Shown: positions 44,937 to 54,694 of the stretch, piece by piece
Layout: each line of letters begins with the position of its first letter
Numbering within the stretch: the stretch's first letter is position 1
Assembly (NCBI RefSeq): GCF_021533215.1
Contig: NZ_JAJNKA010000012.1
Coordinates: 62,001 to 126,000 of the forward strand
DNA length: 64,000 bases
Reading direction: 5' to 3'
Source: Portibacter lacus
GTDB lineage: Bacteria; Bacteroidota; Bacteroidia; Chitinophagales; Saprospiraceae
Translations under genes and position numbers: made by a program
The notes under the pieces: model-generated
The model's input: only the letters and a program-made list of their open reading frames with translations
What the model was told of the DNA's origin: nothing
Databases searched by the model: none

Positions 44937-47900
44937 ATGAAAAGATATTTACTTTCTACTTTATTACTTGTTTTCGGAATAATCTCTTCCTACGCACAGA
45001 CGTCTCTAGAAGGGAAGATAACAGAGGAAGGTTCTTTAGAGCCAGTAATTTTTGGTACAGTAGCCCTTTATAAAGGTGGAGTTTTAATTTCTGGTACGGA
45101 ATCAGATTTAGACGGAAATTACATTTTCTCTAATATTGATCCAGGAACTTATGATGTAGAAGTTAGTTTTATCGGACTTGCTACCCGTAGAGAGAATGGT
45201 GTAGTTGTGAAAAACGGAAAGTCTACAAAACTTGATTTTTCTCTGAAAGAAGAAGGTGTCGTATTAGATGGTATAGAAATCGTTGATTACAAGGTTCCGT
45301 TAATAGATTTTGATAATACCACATCACAGAAAACCGTAACATCTGAAGCAATTAGAAATATTCCTACTAGAAGTGTGAATAGAATTGCAGCAACTACAGC
45401 TGGACTGACTTCTACTGATGGTGGAGCAATCTCTATAAGAGGGTCAAGGACTAATGGTACAGATTATTATGTAGATGGAATAAGAGTTTCTGGATCTACG
45501 CTTCCATCATCTGAAATAGAACAACTTCAAGTAGTTACTGGAGGTTTAGAAGCAAAATATGGAGATGTAACAGGAGGTATAATTTCGATTACTTCTAAAG
45601 GGCCATCAAGTAAGTATTCTGGAGGACTAGAATTAGAATCATCTGAATATCTAGACGCATTTGGTTATAATCTGGCTAACTTTAACATGAGTGGTCCAAT
45701 ATTGAAGAACAAAGAAGGAAACTCACTAATTGGTTTTAGAGTGTCCGGTCAGTATACCTATACACAAGATAATAGCCCATCAGCAACAGGTGTATATCGC
45801 CTTTCGGAAAGTAAAATCAGAGAACTCGAAGAAAATCCTACTTATGAGTTAGATGGAGCAATGCTGCCAAGTGGTGAATTGTTGACACTTGCTGATGTAG
45901 GAAGTCCGCTTGCAACAAGTCCGAACGATGAGAATGAAGCAATAAGTCTAAATGCTAAGATCGACGCACAGTTAAGTAAAGCAATAGACATTTCGTTTTC
46001 TGGAAGTTATAATAATGGAGCGAATAGATTTACGCCAAGTAATCAATGGGCGCTTTTGAATTGGACGAATAATCCTTATAGCTATACAGATCAATACAGA
46101 GGAAATTTTAGATTTAGACATCGTCTAGGACGTCAAAGTATAGATCAGAATAAAGAAAAAAGTAGTGGAACCGTTATTAGAAATGCCTCTTATACTCTTC
46201 AGGTTGGAGTAGAAAATAGTCGAAGAAACCTAGCTGACTTGAAACATGGTGAGAATCTTTTTGACTATGGTTTTTATGGTAATCAAGAGTTTGATTCGCC
46301 AGCATTTATAGGAGTTGTAGAAGATACAAGTCAGTGGAATACTGGAACTATGCAAGAACTATTTTCTAATGTGTTTTTTGATCACATCGACTTTAATGAT
46401 GAAAATGCCATCGGAGAATACATCAGAGATGAAACCATTAATCCAGTTCTTTCTAAATACCAAACCGTTAATGGAAACTTACTTGGAGGAGCTACAGATA
46501 TCTGGAGTTCTACCTATTATAATAATGTAGGGAGAAATTATAATGTCGTTAATAAGTTTAATAATGATACTTATACGGTCAATGTTAATGCCCAGTTTGA
46601 TCTATTGCCGAATGGTTCTATCGAAAATAGACATAATATCCAATTCGGTTTCATTTATGAACAGCGAGCGAACAGAAATTATAATATTAACCCAATGGAA
46701 CTTTGGCAATTAGCAGGGCAACAGGCTAATGCACACTTTACTGGGGTGGATACAACAACATTAAGTGGGGATACAACTTTTCTTACCTTGGGAGGTATCG
46801 TTTATCCGTTTGAAACGTATGAAAGAAGATATGAGGATCGTGCAGATAATTTATTTTATAGATCTATCAGAGAGAAACTCGGACTACAATTGACCGATTA
46901 TGTGAATGTCAATGGTTTAAAACCAAGTGACTTGAGTCTGGATATGTTTTCAGCTTCTGAATTAATAAATTGGGGAGGAATAGGAGTTGATTATTATGGA
47001 TATGATGTTTACGGTAATCAATTGAATTCACAACCTGCGTTTAATGATTTCTTTACAGCACGTGATGAAAATGACAGACGGACATTTCCTGTTGCAGCGA
47101 ATGAACCGATCTATGGAGCCGCTTATATTCAAGATAAATTTAGCTATAAAGACTTAATACTGAGAGTTGGTGTAAGGGTGGACTATTATGATGCGAATAC
47201 CAAAGTCTTAGAAGATCCATATTCTATATATGGAATAGAAAATGCTGAAGAATTCTCATCAAGAACGGGAATAGAGCAACCAGCTTCTATTTCTAATGAT
47301 TATAAGGTATATGTTTCAGGAGAAGAATCTAATGAAGTCGTTGCATATAGACAAGGTGATCAGTGGTATAATACAAGTGGAACAGCAACAGAGGGAAATT
47401 TACTATTCCCTGGTGGATTAGTTTTCCCTTCCTATAAGATCCCAGGTCAAAACATCAAATCACCAGATTTTGATCCAAATTCATCATTCGTAGATTATAA
47501 ACCACAGGTTAACTTTATGCCAAGGGTGAGTTTTTCTTTTCCTATTTCTTCAGACGCTGGATTCTTTGCTCATTATGATGTAAAAGTTCAGAGACCACCT
47601 TCTAACAATGTATTCACACCTTTAGACTACTACTTCTTTACGGAAATAGATAGGTTAAATCCTGGAGGTAGCCCAGCGAATAATGCAAATTTGAAACCTG
47701 AAAAGACGGTGGATTTTGAGGTAGGATTTCAGCAAAAAATATCAACTTCTTCAGCGATCAAGGTAAGTGCTTACTACAGAGAGATGAGAGATATGATACA
47801 AAGAAGGTATTTTTTATTCGTACCATTTGTAACTCAATATCAATCTTATGGAAATATTGACTTTGGAACAACGAAAGGGTTCACTTTCGGATACGATTTG

Positions 47901-48566
47901 AGAAGAACGAATAATATTGAATTTTCTGCAAGTTATACTTTACAGTTTGCGGATGGTACTGGATCAAGTGCAAACGGAGTTAGTACGGAAAGAGGAAATA
48001 TTAGAGTTTTATTACCACTATCATTCGATGAGCGACATAGATTTGTATCGAGTATCGATTATAGATATGGTTCTGGAAAGAAATATAATGGACCTAGTGT
48101 GAGAGGTGTACCACTTTTCGAAAACATGGGACTTAATGTACAAGCAGTTGCTGTTTCAGGACAACCTTACACTAGATTGCAAAATGCTTCTCCTTTCAGT
48201 GGATCGGGATATACAGGAGATATCAATGGGGCAAGACTTCCTTGGTCTCTAAACTTAGATGCTCGATTAGATAGAACTTTTGTAATTGGAGGTAAAGCGA
48301 TGAAAAATCGTTTGTTTATCAATACCTATGTTAGGGTAACGAATGTATTAGATAGAAGGAATGTAATCGGTGTTTATCCAGTAACAGGATCTCCTGATGA
48401 TGATGGATATATTGTTTCAAGATTTGGTCAAGATAGATTACGACAAATTGAGGAATCGGGTAAGAGTGTAGATAGCTTTTTAGCAGCTCACTCCTGGAGA
48501 ATGAATGATGGAGGTAATTATACCTTGCCTAGGAATATCATTTTAGGTATTGTTTTCAATTTTTAA
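44937..48566 (+). CDS. TonB-dependent outer-membrane receptor with carboxypeptidase-regulatory-like domain
   Basis: This 1209-residue receptor has a signal peptide ending SYAQ at 21. The CarboxypepD_reg-like domain (about 24-112) has GTVALYKGGVLISGTESDLDG. The plug (about 128-230) includes GGAISIRGSRTNGTDYYVDGIRV and GGLEAKYGDVTGGIISI. A long 22-stranded barrel follows, ending PRNIILGIVFNF with terminal Phe. The TonB box is not evident. The gene is the first of a three-gene unit with a secreted T9SS-type protein (20 bases on) and a PorV/PorQ-like protein, so it probably works with them. The ligand is unknown. Confidence 0.93.
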   Translation: MKRYLLSTLLLVFGIISSYAQTSLEGKITEEGSLEPVIFGTVALYKGGVLISGTESDLDGNYIFSNIDPGTYDVEVSFIGLATRRENGVVVKNGKSTKLDFSLKEEGVVLDGIEIVDYKVPLIDFDNTTSQKTVTSEAIRNIPTRSVNRIAATTAGLTSTDGGAISIRGSRTNGTDYYVDGIRVSGSTLPSSEIEQLQVVTGGLEAKYGDVTGGIISITSKGPSSKYSGGLELESSEYLDAFGYNLANFNMSGPILKNKEGNSLIGFRVSGQYTYTQDNSPSATGVYRLSESKIRELEENPTYELDGAMLPSGELLTLADVGSPLATSPNDENEAISLNAKIDAQLSKAIDISFSGSYNNGANRFTPSNQWALLNWTNNPYSYTDQYRGNFRFRHRLGRQSIDQNKEKSSGTVIRNASYTLQVGVENSRRNLADLKHGENLFDYGFYGNQEFDSPAFIGVVEDTSQWNTGTMQELFSNVFFDHIDFNDENAIGEYIRDETINPVLSKYQTVNGNLLGGATDIWSSTYYNNVGRNYNVVNKFNNDTYTVNVNAQFDLLPNGSIENRHNIQFGFIYEQRANRNYNINPMELWQLAGQQANAHFTGVDTTTLSGDTTFLTLGGIVYPFETYERRYEDRADNLFYRSIREKLGLQLTDYVNVNGLKPSDLSLDMFSASELINWGGIGVDYYGYDVYGNQLNSQPAFNDFFTARDENDRRTFPVAANEPIYGAAYIQDKFSYKDLILRVGVRVDYYDANTKVLEDPYSIYGIENAEEFSSRTGIEQPASISNDYKVYVSGEESNEVVAYRQGDQWYNTSGTATEGNLLFPGGLVFPSYKIPGQNIKSPDFDPNSSFVDYKPQVNFMPRVSFSFPISSDAGFFAHYDVKVQRPPSNNVFTPLDYYFFTEIDRLNPGGSPANNANLKPEKTVDFEVGFQQKISTSSAIKVSAYYREMRDMIQRRYFLFVPFVTQYQSYGNIDFGTTKGFTFGYDLRRTNNIEFSASYTLQFADGTGSSANGVSTERGNIRVLLPLSFDERHRFVSSIDYRYGSGKKYNGPSVRGVPLFENMGLNVQAVAVSGQPYTRLQNASPFSGSGYTGDINGARLPWSLNLDARLDRTFVIGGKAMKNRLFINTYVRVTNVLDRRNVIGVYPVTGSPDDDGYIVSRFGQDRLRQIEESGKSVDSFLAAHSWRMNDGGNYTLPRNIILGIVFNF

Positions 48567-48585
48567 AATAGCGAATTCAGAATAT

Positions 48586-51500
48586 ATGAGAATTTATACA
48601 TTAAGAATTAGTCTTTTTGCATTATTGGTTTTAGGTTTTGCGAGTGCTGTCCAGGCACACATTAATCCTAAGCTGCATAAGTTAAAAAAAGAACTTACGA
48701 ATAATAGTCAAGTATCTTTCCGAGAGGATTGTGTGCCTGCAACAGAGCAGGTGGATATGGCGATTAATAACGTAAGAGCCAGACTAACAACCGGTGGTGA
48801 TGTGTGGTGGAATTTATCAGAAGGTCGTTATGTTGTTCCTAAAGTACCAATAGGTTCAGGTTTGGATGAAGTTTCAGCCATTTTTGCTGGAGCAGTTTGG
48901 TTAGGAGGATATGACCCATCAGGGAACTTGAAAATGGCGGCAGCTACTTATAGAAGTAGTTCAGATAATGATTTTTACCCAGGTCCGATAGATCCTATAT
49001 CTGGGACGACAGAATTACAAACCTGTGAAAACTGGGATAGGTTCTTTACAGTAACAGGTGAAGAAATTGACGAGCACTTAAGAAAGTTTGAGTTGTCTAA
49101 AAGAACAGGAATTCCTTATGATATTGATTCTATTCCCGATGGTGTAAAATACTGGCCAGGAAAAGGAAACCCTTATTTTTTAGAGAAGTTCCAATTTGAA
49201 CTTCCGAATACAGAACAAGCACTAGGTTCATTCTGGGATGAAGACTTTTCTAATGATTATGATCCAGTTAATGGAGATTATCCAATCATTGAAATTAGAG
49301 GTTGTCCTCTTCCTCAATATCCTGATGAGATGACTTTCTGGATATATAATGATGCTGGTGGAGCACACACAGCAACTCAGGGACAAAAAATTCAAATGGA
49401 AGTTCAAGTTCAAGCATTTGCATATGCTACGAACGATGCTATAAACGATATGACTTTTCAGCGCTACAAACTTATTAATAGAGCGCAAGTGGATATCGGA
49501 GATTGTTATTTTGCAATGTGGGTGGATCCTGATTTAGGTTGTTTTACAGATGATTATGTAGGTTGCGATACAACAAGAAGTATGGCTTACGTATATAATG
49601 AAGATGAGTTAGATGGTGCGAATGGGTGTACTTGTGAAGGAGGTGTAACCACTTACTGCGATGAAATTCCGATGTTAGGAATAGATTACTTTAGAGGACC
49701 TTTATCACCAAAGAAATTCGGTCCTAATGGAACATTAATAGATCTCCCACCAGGAGATCAAAGTAGCCCAGATACACTTGTGGAACTAGGGATGTCTTCT
49801 TTTATATATTATAACAATGGAGGTATCGGCCAACCAATCGATGGAACTACGGATCCGGATATCGATGTGGAGTATTATAACTACTTAAGTGGATTCTGGA
49901 AAGATGGTCTACCTATTACATTAGGAGGTTCTGGTTACAACATAGGAAGTACAGATACTACTAAATTTGTATTATCAGGTGCACCTAATGATCCGGTAAG
50001 ATGGTCTATGTGTACAGCAGGCTTGCCTTTCGGAGATAGAAGGACAATTCAAGCTTCTGGTCCTTTTACCTTGAAACCACAAGCGATTAATGAGTTAATC
50101 ATCGGTGCTGTTTGGGTTCCTAATTTTGATTATCCATGTCCTGATATTACAAGATTACAAGCAGCTGATGATTTAGCGCAGAATCTATTCAACAGTTGTT
50201 TTGAAATAAAAGATGGTCCCGATGCTCCAGATATGGACATTGTAGAATTAGATAGACAATTGGTTATCATTTTAACAAATGACACTATTTCATCTAATAA
50301 TGCTTTTGAGCAGTACAAAGGAGTGGATTTATTAGCAACGGATGATGTTAGTGATAGTTTATTTGTGTTCGAAGGATATAAAATTTATCAATTAGCTAAT
50401 CCACAAGTAACTCCTCAAGAGTTAGATGATATAGAAAAAGCGAGGTTGATCAGACAGGTCGATTTAAAGAACGAAATTACAGAACTTTACAATTGGACCT
50501 CTACTGTTAATCCTTACCAAGGAAATTCACAATTATTATGGTCTTTCGACAGGAAAGTAGAAGGTCAAGATCAAGGAATAGAGCACGCATTTAATATAAC
50601 GACGGATGAGTTTTCTACTACTGATAAGAATTTAGTAAATCATAAAGAGTATTACTTTATGGTACTAGCCTATGCTTATAATAATTGGGATGACTTCGAT
50701 CCTGCTACAGGAGTTGGTCAGCAAATGCAGTACTGTGAGGGAAGGAAGAATATCAGGGTTTATACTGGAGTTCCGAGAACTCTTGCTTATGAGAATATCA
50801 ATAGTTTTTACGGTGATGGTCCTATAGTTACAAGACTAAGAGGAGCTGGAACAGGAACTAACTTTTTGGATCTTGAAGAAGGGATGTATGAAAAAATCCT
50901 TAATAATGAGACGGAAGGTAGAATAACTTATAAAAGAGGCCAAGGTCCAATTAGTGTGAAAGTAATTAATCCAATTGAGTTACAAGATGGGAAGTACACA
51001 TTAGAAATCATTGGCGGATCAAACAACAGTGGTGCATTAGATGATAATGCATATTGGCAGATTACGAGAGAGGAAGATGGAAGGATTATACGCTCTGAAT
51101 TTCCGATCAACAGAGTAAACGAGCAAGTGGTTAATGATTTTGGTTTTTCTGTAAGTGTTAGCCAGTTAGGTGAGCCAGGAGATCAAGAAGATCCAAGGAA
51201 TGGAGTGATAGGAGGAGCGATAGAATATCAAGATGCTAACGGGCAAGATTGGTTATTAATGATAAGCGATGACACACCCACATTTGCTGGAATTTATAAT
51301 TTCGTTAAAAATCGTAATGGAGAAGTTGATTTTGAATTTGACTTAGAGCAGAACCTTAATAATGTAGGAAATACAGGATTTATTCCATTTTGGATAGGTG
51401 ACTACAGAGCTACAGGACCTTATATAACTCCAGCCTATAAAGATGCCGCTGGACATGCGTTAGTAAGAGGAAGAACAAGTATGAAGGATATCAATAATGT

Positions 51501-52626
51501 TGATATTGTTTTTACTTCCAATAAAGATTTATGGAGTAGATGTATTGTTGTAGAAACAGCGCATTCAGATTTCAGAGATGCAGGATTTAGCACAATTGGA
51601 GACACTAAGCAGTTTGATTTAAGGGACTCTCCATCCGTTGGGAAATCAGATAATGATGGCGATGGACTTGCGGATCCTGATGGGACAGGAACAGGATATG
51701 GTTATTTCCCTGGATATGCTGTAGATGTAGAAACTGGTGAGCGATTAAATATATTTTTCGGTGAGAATTCAAGTTACAATGCTGATTTTGCAGCACTTTT
51801 ACAAGACGAGAAAGCAATCGGAGCAGATATGATGTTCAATCCAAGTTCAGAACTTTTTGCAGAACCGCCAGCAGGAATTCCTGCTACTTTGTGGAATTTT
51901 GTAACAGGAGGACAACACACTATTTATGTTACACGTCAAGAATATGATGGATGTGAATACATTGGGACTAGACTAAATGCAGGTGCACCAACTTTGAGAA
52001 AGTTAAAAGCACTAGAAACGATTACATGGGCGGGTATACCGATGTTAAGAGAAGGTTCAGAGCTATTGTCTTATGCAGATGGAGTAATTCCGAACGATGT
52101 GACAGTGAAGCTGAGAGTTCAGGACAAGTATAGACTAGAGAATGATTATGATTACTCTGCTACTAGTTTCGAGCCAGTAGATGGAAATCCATTGTACGAA
52201 TTTGAATTTAGAGGGCAAGCGGCTAGTGATCTAGTAGAAGAAGAATACAAAGGTGCGCTAGAGAATATTAATGTTGTTCCTAATCCTTATTATGCTTATT
52301 CTGCATACGAAGTTAACCAGTTTAATAATATAGTAAAGATTACAAATCTTCCTCCTAGAGCAATCGTTACGATTTATTCACTAGATGGGAAATTTATACA
52401 ACAATTTAATCGAGATGAAAAGGGAGTGGCTCAGAATTCAAGGTCTAATCCTGGAATTAACGAGACACAGCCAACACCTGATTTAGAATGGAACTTACGA
52501 AATAGTAGTGGTATTCCGATTTCAAGTGGTGTTTACTTAATTCATGTAGCAGCTCCAGATTTAGGTGAAGAAAGAACCGTTAAGTTTTTTGCAATTAATA
52601 GAAAATTTGATCCTTCCGGATTATAA
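48586..52626 (+). CDS. Large secreted protein with T9SS/FlgD-like C-terminal domain, partner of TonB receptor
   Basis: This 1346-residue exported protein is read from the ATG at 48586, which gives the proper signal peptide MRIYTLRISLFALLVLGFASAVQA; the longer frame from 48550 would overlap the receptor gene and spoil it. The front carries INNVRARLTTGGDVWWNLSE, then IFAGAVWLGGYDPSGNLKMA, a Bacteroidota layout without named function. A DNDGDGLADPDGTGTG calcium-loop-like segment is at about 1020. The C-terminus (VVPNPYYAYSAYE, ITNLPPRAIVTIYSLDGKFI, SGVYLIHVAAPDLGEERTVKFFAINR) is FlgD-Ig/T9SS-tail-like. It sits between the TonB receptor and the PorV-like gene, and may be surface-anchored to help capture a ligand. 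Confidence 0.85.
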   Translation: MRIYTLRISLFALLVLGFASAVQAHINPKLHKLKKELTNNSQVSFREDCVPATEQVDMAINNVRARLTTGGDVWWNLSEGRYVVPKVPIGSGLDEVSAIFAGAVWLGGYDPSGNLKMAAATYRSSSDNDFYPGPIDPISGTTELQTCENWDRFFTVTGEEIDEHLRKFELSKRTGIPYDIDSIPDGVKYWPGKGNPYFLEKFQFELPNTEQALGSFWDEDFSNDYDPVNGDYPIIEIRGCPLPQYPDEMTFWIYNDAGGAHTATQGQKIQMEVQVQAFAYATNDAINDMTFQRYKLINRAQVDIGDCYFAMWVDPDLGCFTDDYVGCDTTRSMAYVYNEDELDGANGCTCEGGVTTYCDEIPMLGIDYFRGPLSPKKFGPNGTLIDLPPGDQSSPDTLVELGMSSFIYYNNGGIGQPIDGTTDPDIDVEYYNYLSGFWKDGLPITLGGSGYNIGSTDTTKFVLSGAPNDPVRWSMCTAGLPFGDRRTIQASGPFTLKPQAINELIIGAVWVPNFDYPCPDITRLQAADDLAQNLFNSCFEIKDGPDAPDMDIVELDRQLVIILTNDTISSNNAFEQYKGVDLLATDDVSDSLFVFEGYKIYQLANPQVTPQELDDIEKARLIRQVDLKNEITELYNWTSTVNPYQGNSQLLWSFDRKVEGQDQGIEHAFNITTDEFSTTDKNLVNHKEYYFMVLAYAYNNWDDFDPATGVGQQMQYCEGRKNIRVYTGVPRTLAYENINSFYGDGPIVTRLRGAGTGTNFLDLEEGMYEKILNNETEGRITYKRGQGPISVKVINPIELQDGKYTLEIIGGSNNSGALDDNAYWQITREEDGRIIRSEFPINRVNEQVVNDFGFSVSVSQLGEPGDQEDPRNGVIGGAIEYQDANGQDWLLMISDDTPTFAGIYNFVKNRNGEVDFEFDLEQNLNNVGNTGFIPFWIGDYRATGPYITPAYKDAAGHALVRGRTSMKDINNVDIVFTSNKDLWSRCIVVETAHSDFRDAGFSTIGDTKQFDLRDSPSVGKSDNDGDGLADPDGTGTGYGYFPGYAVDVETGERLNIFFGENSSYNADFAALLQDEKAIGADMMFNPSSELFAEPPAGIPATLWNFVTGGQHTIYVTRQEYDGCEYIGTRLNAGAPTLRKLKALETITWAGIPMLREGSELLSYADGVIPNDVTVKLRVQDKYRLENDYDYSATSFEPVDGNPLYEFEFRGQAASDLVEEEYKGALENINVVPNPYYAYSAYEVNQFNNIVKITNLPPRAIVTIYSLDGKFIQQFNRDEKGVAQNSRSNPGINETQPTPDLEWNLRNSSGIPISSGVYLIHVAAPDLGEERTVKFFAINRKFDPSGL

Positions 52627-52640
52627 AATTATAAGATAAG

Positions 52641-53684
52641 ATGAAGAAAGTTTATTTATCATTATTACTCATTTTCAGTATTAGTTTAGTTTTTGCTGGA
52701 AATCCGGATCGACAAGGAGAGGCGGGAGCAAGTGAATTGCTATTGAATCCTTGGGCGAGAAGTGCAGGACTTCATGGTCTATCTACCTCATTCATTAGTG
52801 GTGTGGAATCTATGAGATTCAACGTTGCAGGTTTAGGTAGAATAGAAGGGACGGAGTTTCTTCTAGGAAATACAAGATTGTATGAAGGTTCTGGAATCAG
52901 TTTGAACGCGATCGGATTTGCTAGCAAAGTAGGAGAACGAGGTGCATTAGGATTAAGTATTACTTCTATGGATTTCGGTGAGATTCCGATTACAACTGTT
53001 AACCAGCCAGAAGGAATAGGAGGGAATATTAATCCATCGTTTTTTCATATCGGTGCAGGTTATTCATATACCTACGCGAATAAAATTTCTGTAGGAGCTT
53101 TAGTGCGAATTATATCTGAATCTTTAACAGATGTTTCTGCTTTCGGAGCTGCTCTAGATGCAGGTGTTCAGTATGTAACTGGAGAAAAAGATAACTTTAA
53201 GTTAGGTGTTTCATTGAGGAATGTCGGTACACCAATGCGATTCGCAGGTGAAGGCCTATCATTCCAATCAGGTAATCCAGATGGTACAGCGAATTACCTT
53301 TTAACTGTTGGTCAAAGATCTCAGAAATTTGAATTGCCTTCAGTATTAAATATTGGAGCTTCCTATGATATTTATATAAGTGAGACATCTTTTGTAAGAG
53401 CAGCGGGTAATTTCACATCTAATGCTTTTTCACGAGATAATATTGGATTAGGAGCAGAAGTACACTTTAATGACTTTTTAGTCTTAAGAGGAGCATATAA
53501 GTATGATATAGGTTCTGTTCCTGGAGAATCAACAAATAATATTTACACAGGAGTTGCTGGTGGTATTTCTTTAAATATTCCTTTTAAGAAAGGTAGTTCA
53601 AGAAATATCGGAATAGATTATGCATATCGAACAACAAGTCCATTTCGGGGAACTCATAACATCGGAATAAAGTTAAATATATAA
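52641..53684 (+). CDS. PorV/PorQ-family outer-membrane protein
   Basis: This is a 347-residue outer-membrane barrel. A signal peptide (to about 19, LVFA) is followed by the family opening GEAGASELLLNPWARSAG and SGVESMRFNVAGLGRIEGTEFLLGN. Repeated strands follow, including GALGLSITSMDFGEIPITT and FKLGVSLRNVGTPM, with a C-terminal THNIGIKLNI. PorV is the T9SS shuttle that collects cargo sorting domains, and PorQ is a related component. Paralogues encoded beside a cargo-like gene, 15 bases away here, are probably dedicated partners of that cargo. This one is unlikely to be the main PorV, because no other por genes are nearby. Confidence 0.85.
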   Translation: MKKVYLSLLLIFSISLVFAGNPDRQGEAGASELLLNPWARSAGLHGLSTSFISGVESMRFNVAGLGRIEGTEFLLGNTRLYEGSGISLNAIGFASKVGERGALGLSITSMDFGEIPITTVNQPEGIGGNINPSFFHIGAGYSYTYANKISVGALVRIISESLTDVSAFGAALDAGVQYVTGEKDNFKLGVSLRNVGTPMRFAGEGLSFQSGNPDGTANYLLTVGQRSQKFELPSVLNIGASYDIYISETSFVRAAGNFTSNAFSRDNIGLGAEVHFNDFLVLRGAYKYDIGSVPGESTNNIYTGVAGGISLNIPFKKGSSRNIGIDYAYRTTSPFRGTHNIGIKLNI

Positions 53685-53746
53685 TAGATTTAAAATTATT
53701 ATCTTAGCAAGGTCGTTCATACGATCACTAAATTGAAATTAATTTT

Positions 53747-53774
53747 GCGTTCCTGCCTATCTGGTTAGGAACGC
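53747..53774 (+). terminator. Hairpin after the PorV-like gene
   Basis: GCGTTCCT and AGGAACGC pair perfectly around a 12-base loop, 63 bases after the PorV-like stop and 35 before greA. There is no T run, so it may be a weak terminator or a leader element of greA. Confidence 0.55.
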
Positions 53775-53808
53775 TTGCATATTAACGAAAATATAAAATA
53801 CATTAGAT

Positions 53809-54282
53809 ATGAGTAATATATCTTACTTTACCCAAGAAGGGTACGATAAATTAGTAGCTGAGTTAGACCGACTCAAGTCAGAAGGAAGACAAGAAGTGGC
53901 AGCAGCAATTGCTGAAGCAAGAGAAAAAGGAGATCTTTCGGAAAATGCTGAATACGATGCAGCTAAGGATGCTCAAGGTCTTTTAGAGATGAAGATAAAT
54001 GAGATGGAGAAGGTGTATGCTAATGCAAGAATTATAGATGCTAGCCAACTAGATTCTTCTCGTGTAACCGTATTATCTAAGGTTGAATTGAAAAATGTTA
54101 AAACAGGTAAAGAAATCTTTTATCAGTTAGTAGCAGAGACAGAAGCCGATATTAAACAAAAGAAAATTTCAGTGAAGTCGCCTATAGGACTAGGATTGCT
54201 AGGAAAGGCAGTTGGTGATATAGCAGTGATTGTTACGCCTGGTGGTAACTTGGAATTTGAAATTATAAGTATAACGCTGTAA
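53809..54282 (+). CDS. greA: Transcription elongation factor GreA
   Basis: This 157-residue factor rescues backtracked RNA polymerase by stimulating transcript cleavage. The N-terminal coiled coil (about 8-75) has the acidic tip GDLSENAEYDAAKD, with the conserved Asp/Glu needed for cleavage. The C-terminal FKBP-like domain includes ISVKSPIGLGLLGKAVGD. Length and order are standard. It is two bases upstream of the HIT gene, so the two are co-transcribed. Confidence 0.97.
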   Translation: MSNISYFTQEGYDKLVAELDRLKSEGRQEVAAAIAEAREKGDLSENAEYDAAKDAQGLLEMKINEMEKVYANARIIDASQLDSSRVTVLSKVELKNVKTGKEIFYQLVAETEADIKQKKISVKSPIGLGLLGKAVGDIAVIVTPGGNLEFEIISITL

Positions 54283-54284
54283 CC

Positions 54285-54686
54285 ATGGCAAGCATCTTTT
54301 CTAAAATAATAAAAGGCGATATTCCCTGCTATAAAATTGCAGAGACTGAAGACTATTTTGCTTTTTTGGATATTAATCCTTTGGCTAAGGGTCATACACT
54401 TGTTATTCCGAAACGAGAGGAAGATTATATTTTCGATCTAGGTGATGAAGAATTAGCAGGATTAATGTCCTTTTCGAAGAAGATAGCCAAGGCAATAGAG
54501 CAAGTTGTTCCATGTGAGCGCATTGGGGTAACCGTAATTGGATTAGAGGTTCCACACGCGCATGTTCATTTAATTCCGATTAACACTGTTCGGGATATGG
54601 ATTTCGGTAAAGAAAGAGTAAAGCTGACTGAGGCAGCATATAGTGAATTAGCTACAAGTATAAGAAGTGCACTAAAAGTAGTATAA
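54285..54686 (+). CDS. HIT-family (histidine-triad) nucleotide hydrolase
   Basis: This 133-residue cytoplasmic HIT protein has IFSKIIKGDIPCYKIAE at the front, DINPLAKGHTLVIPK in the middle and the triad HAHVHLIPI (His91, His93, His95). Relatives hydrolyse purine nucleoside phosphoramidates or AMP conjugates; the physiological substrate is uncertain. It lies 2 bases after greA and 8 bases before the AraC-type regulator, forming a compact three-gene unit. Confidence 0.95.
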   Translation: MASIFSKIIKGDIPCYKIAETEDYFAFLDINPLAKGHTLVIPKREEDYIFDLGDEELAGLMSFSKKIAKAIEQVVPCERIGVTVIGLEVPHAHVHLIPINTVRDMDFGKERVKLTEAAYSELATSIRSALKVV

Positions 54687-54694
54687 TTGGCTAG

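Noticed and set aside
48550-48585. Upstream in-frame start of the large secreted protein
   Set aside because: It overlaps the TonB receptor gene and would put a non-signal extension before a perfect signal peptide starting at 48586.
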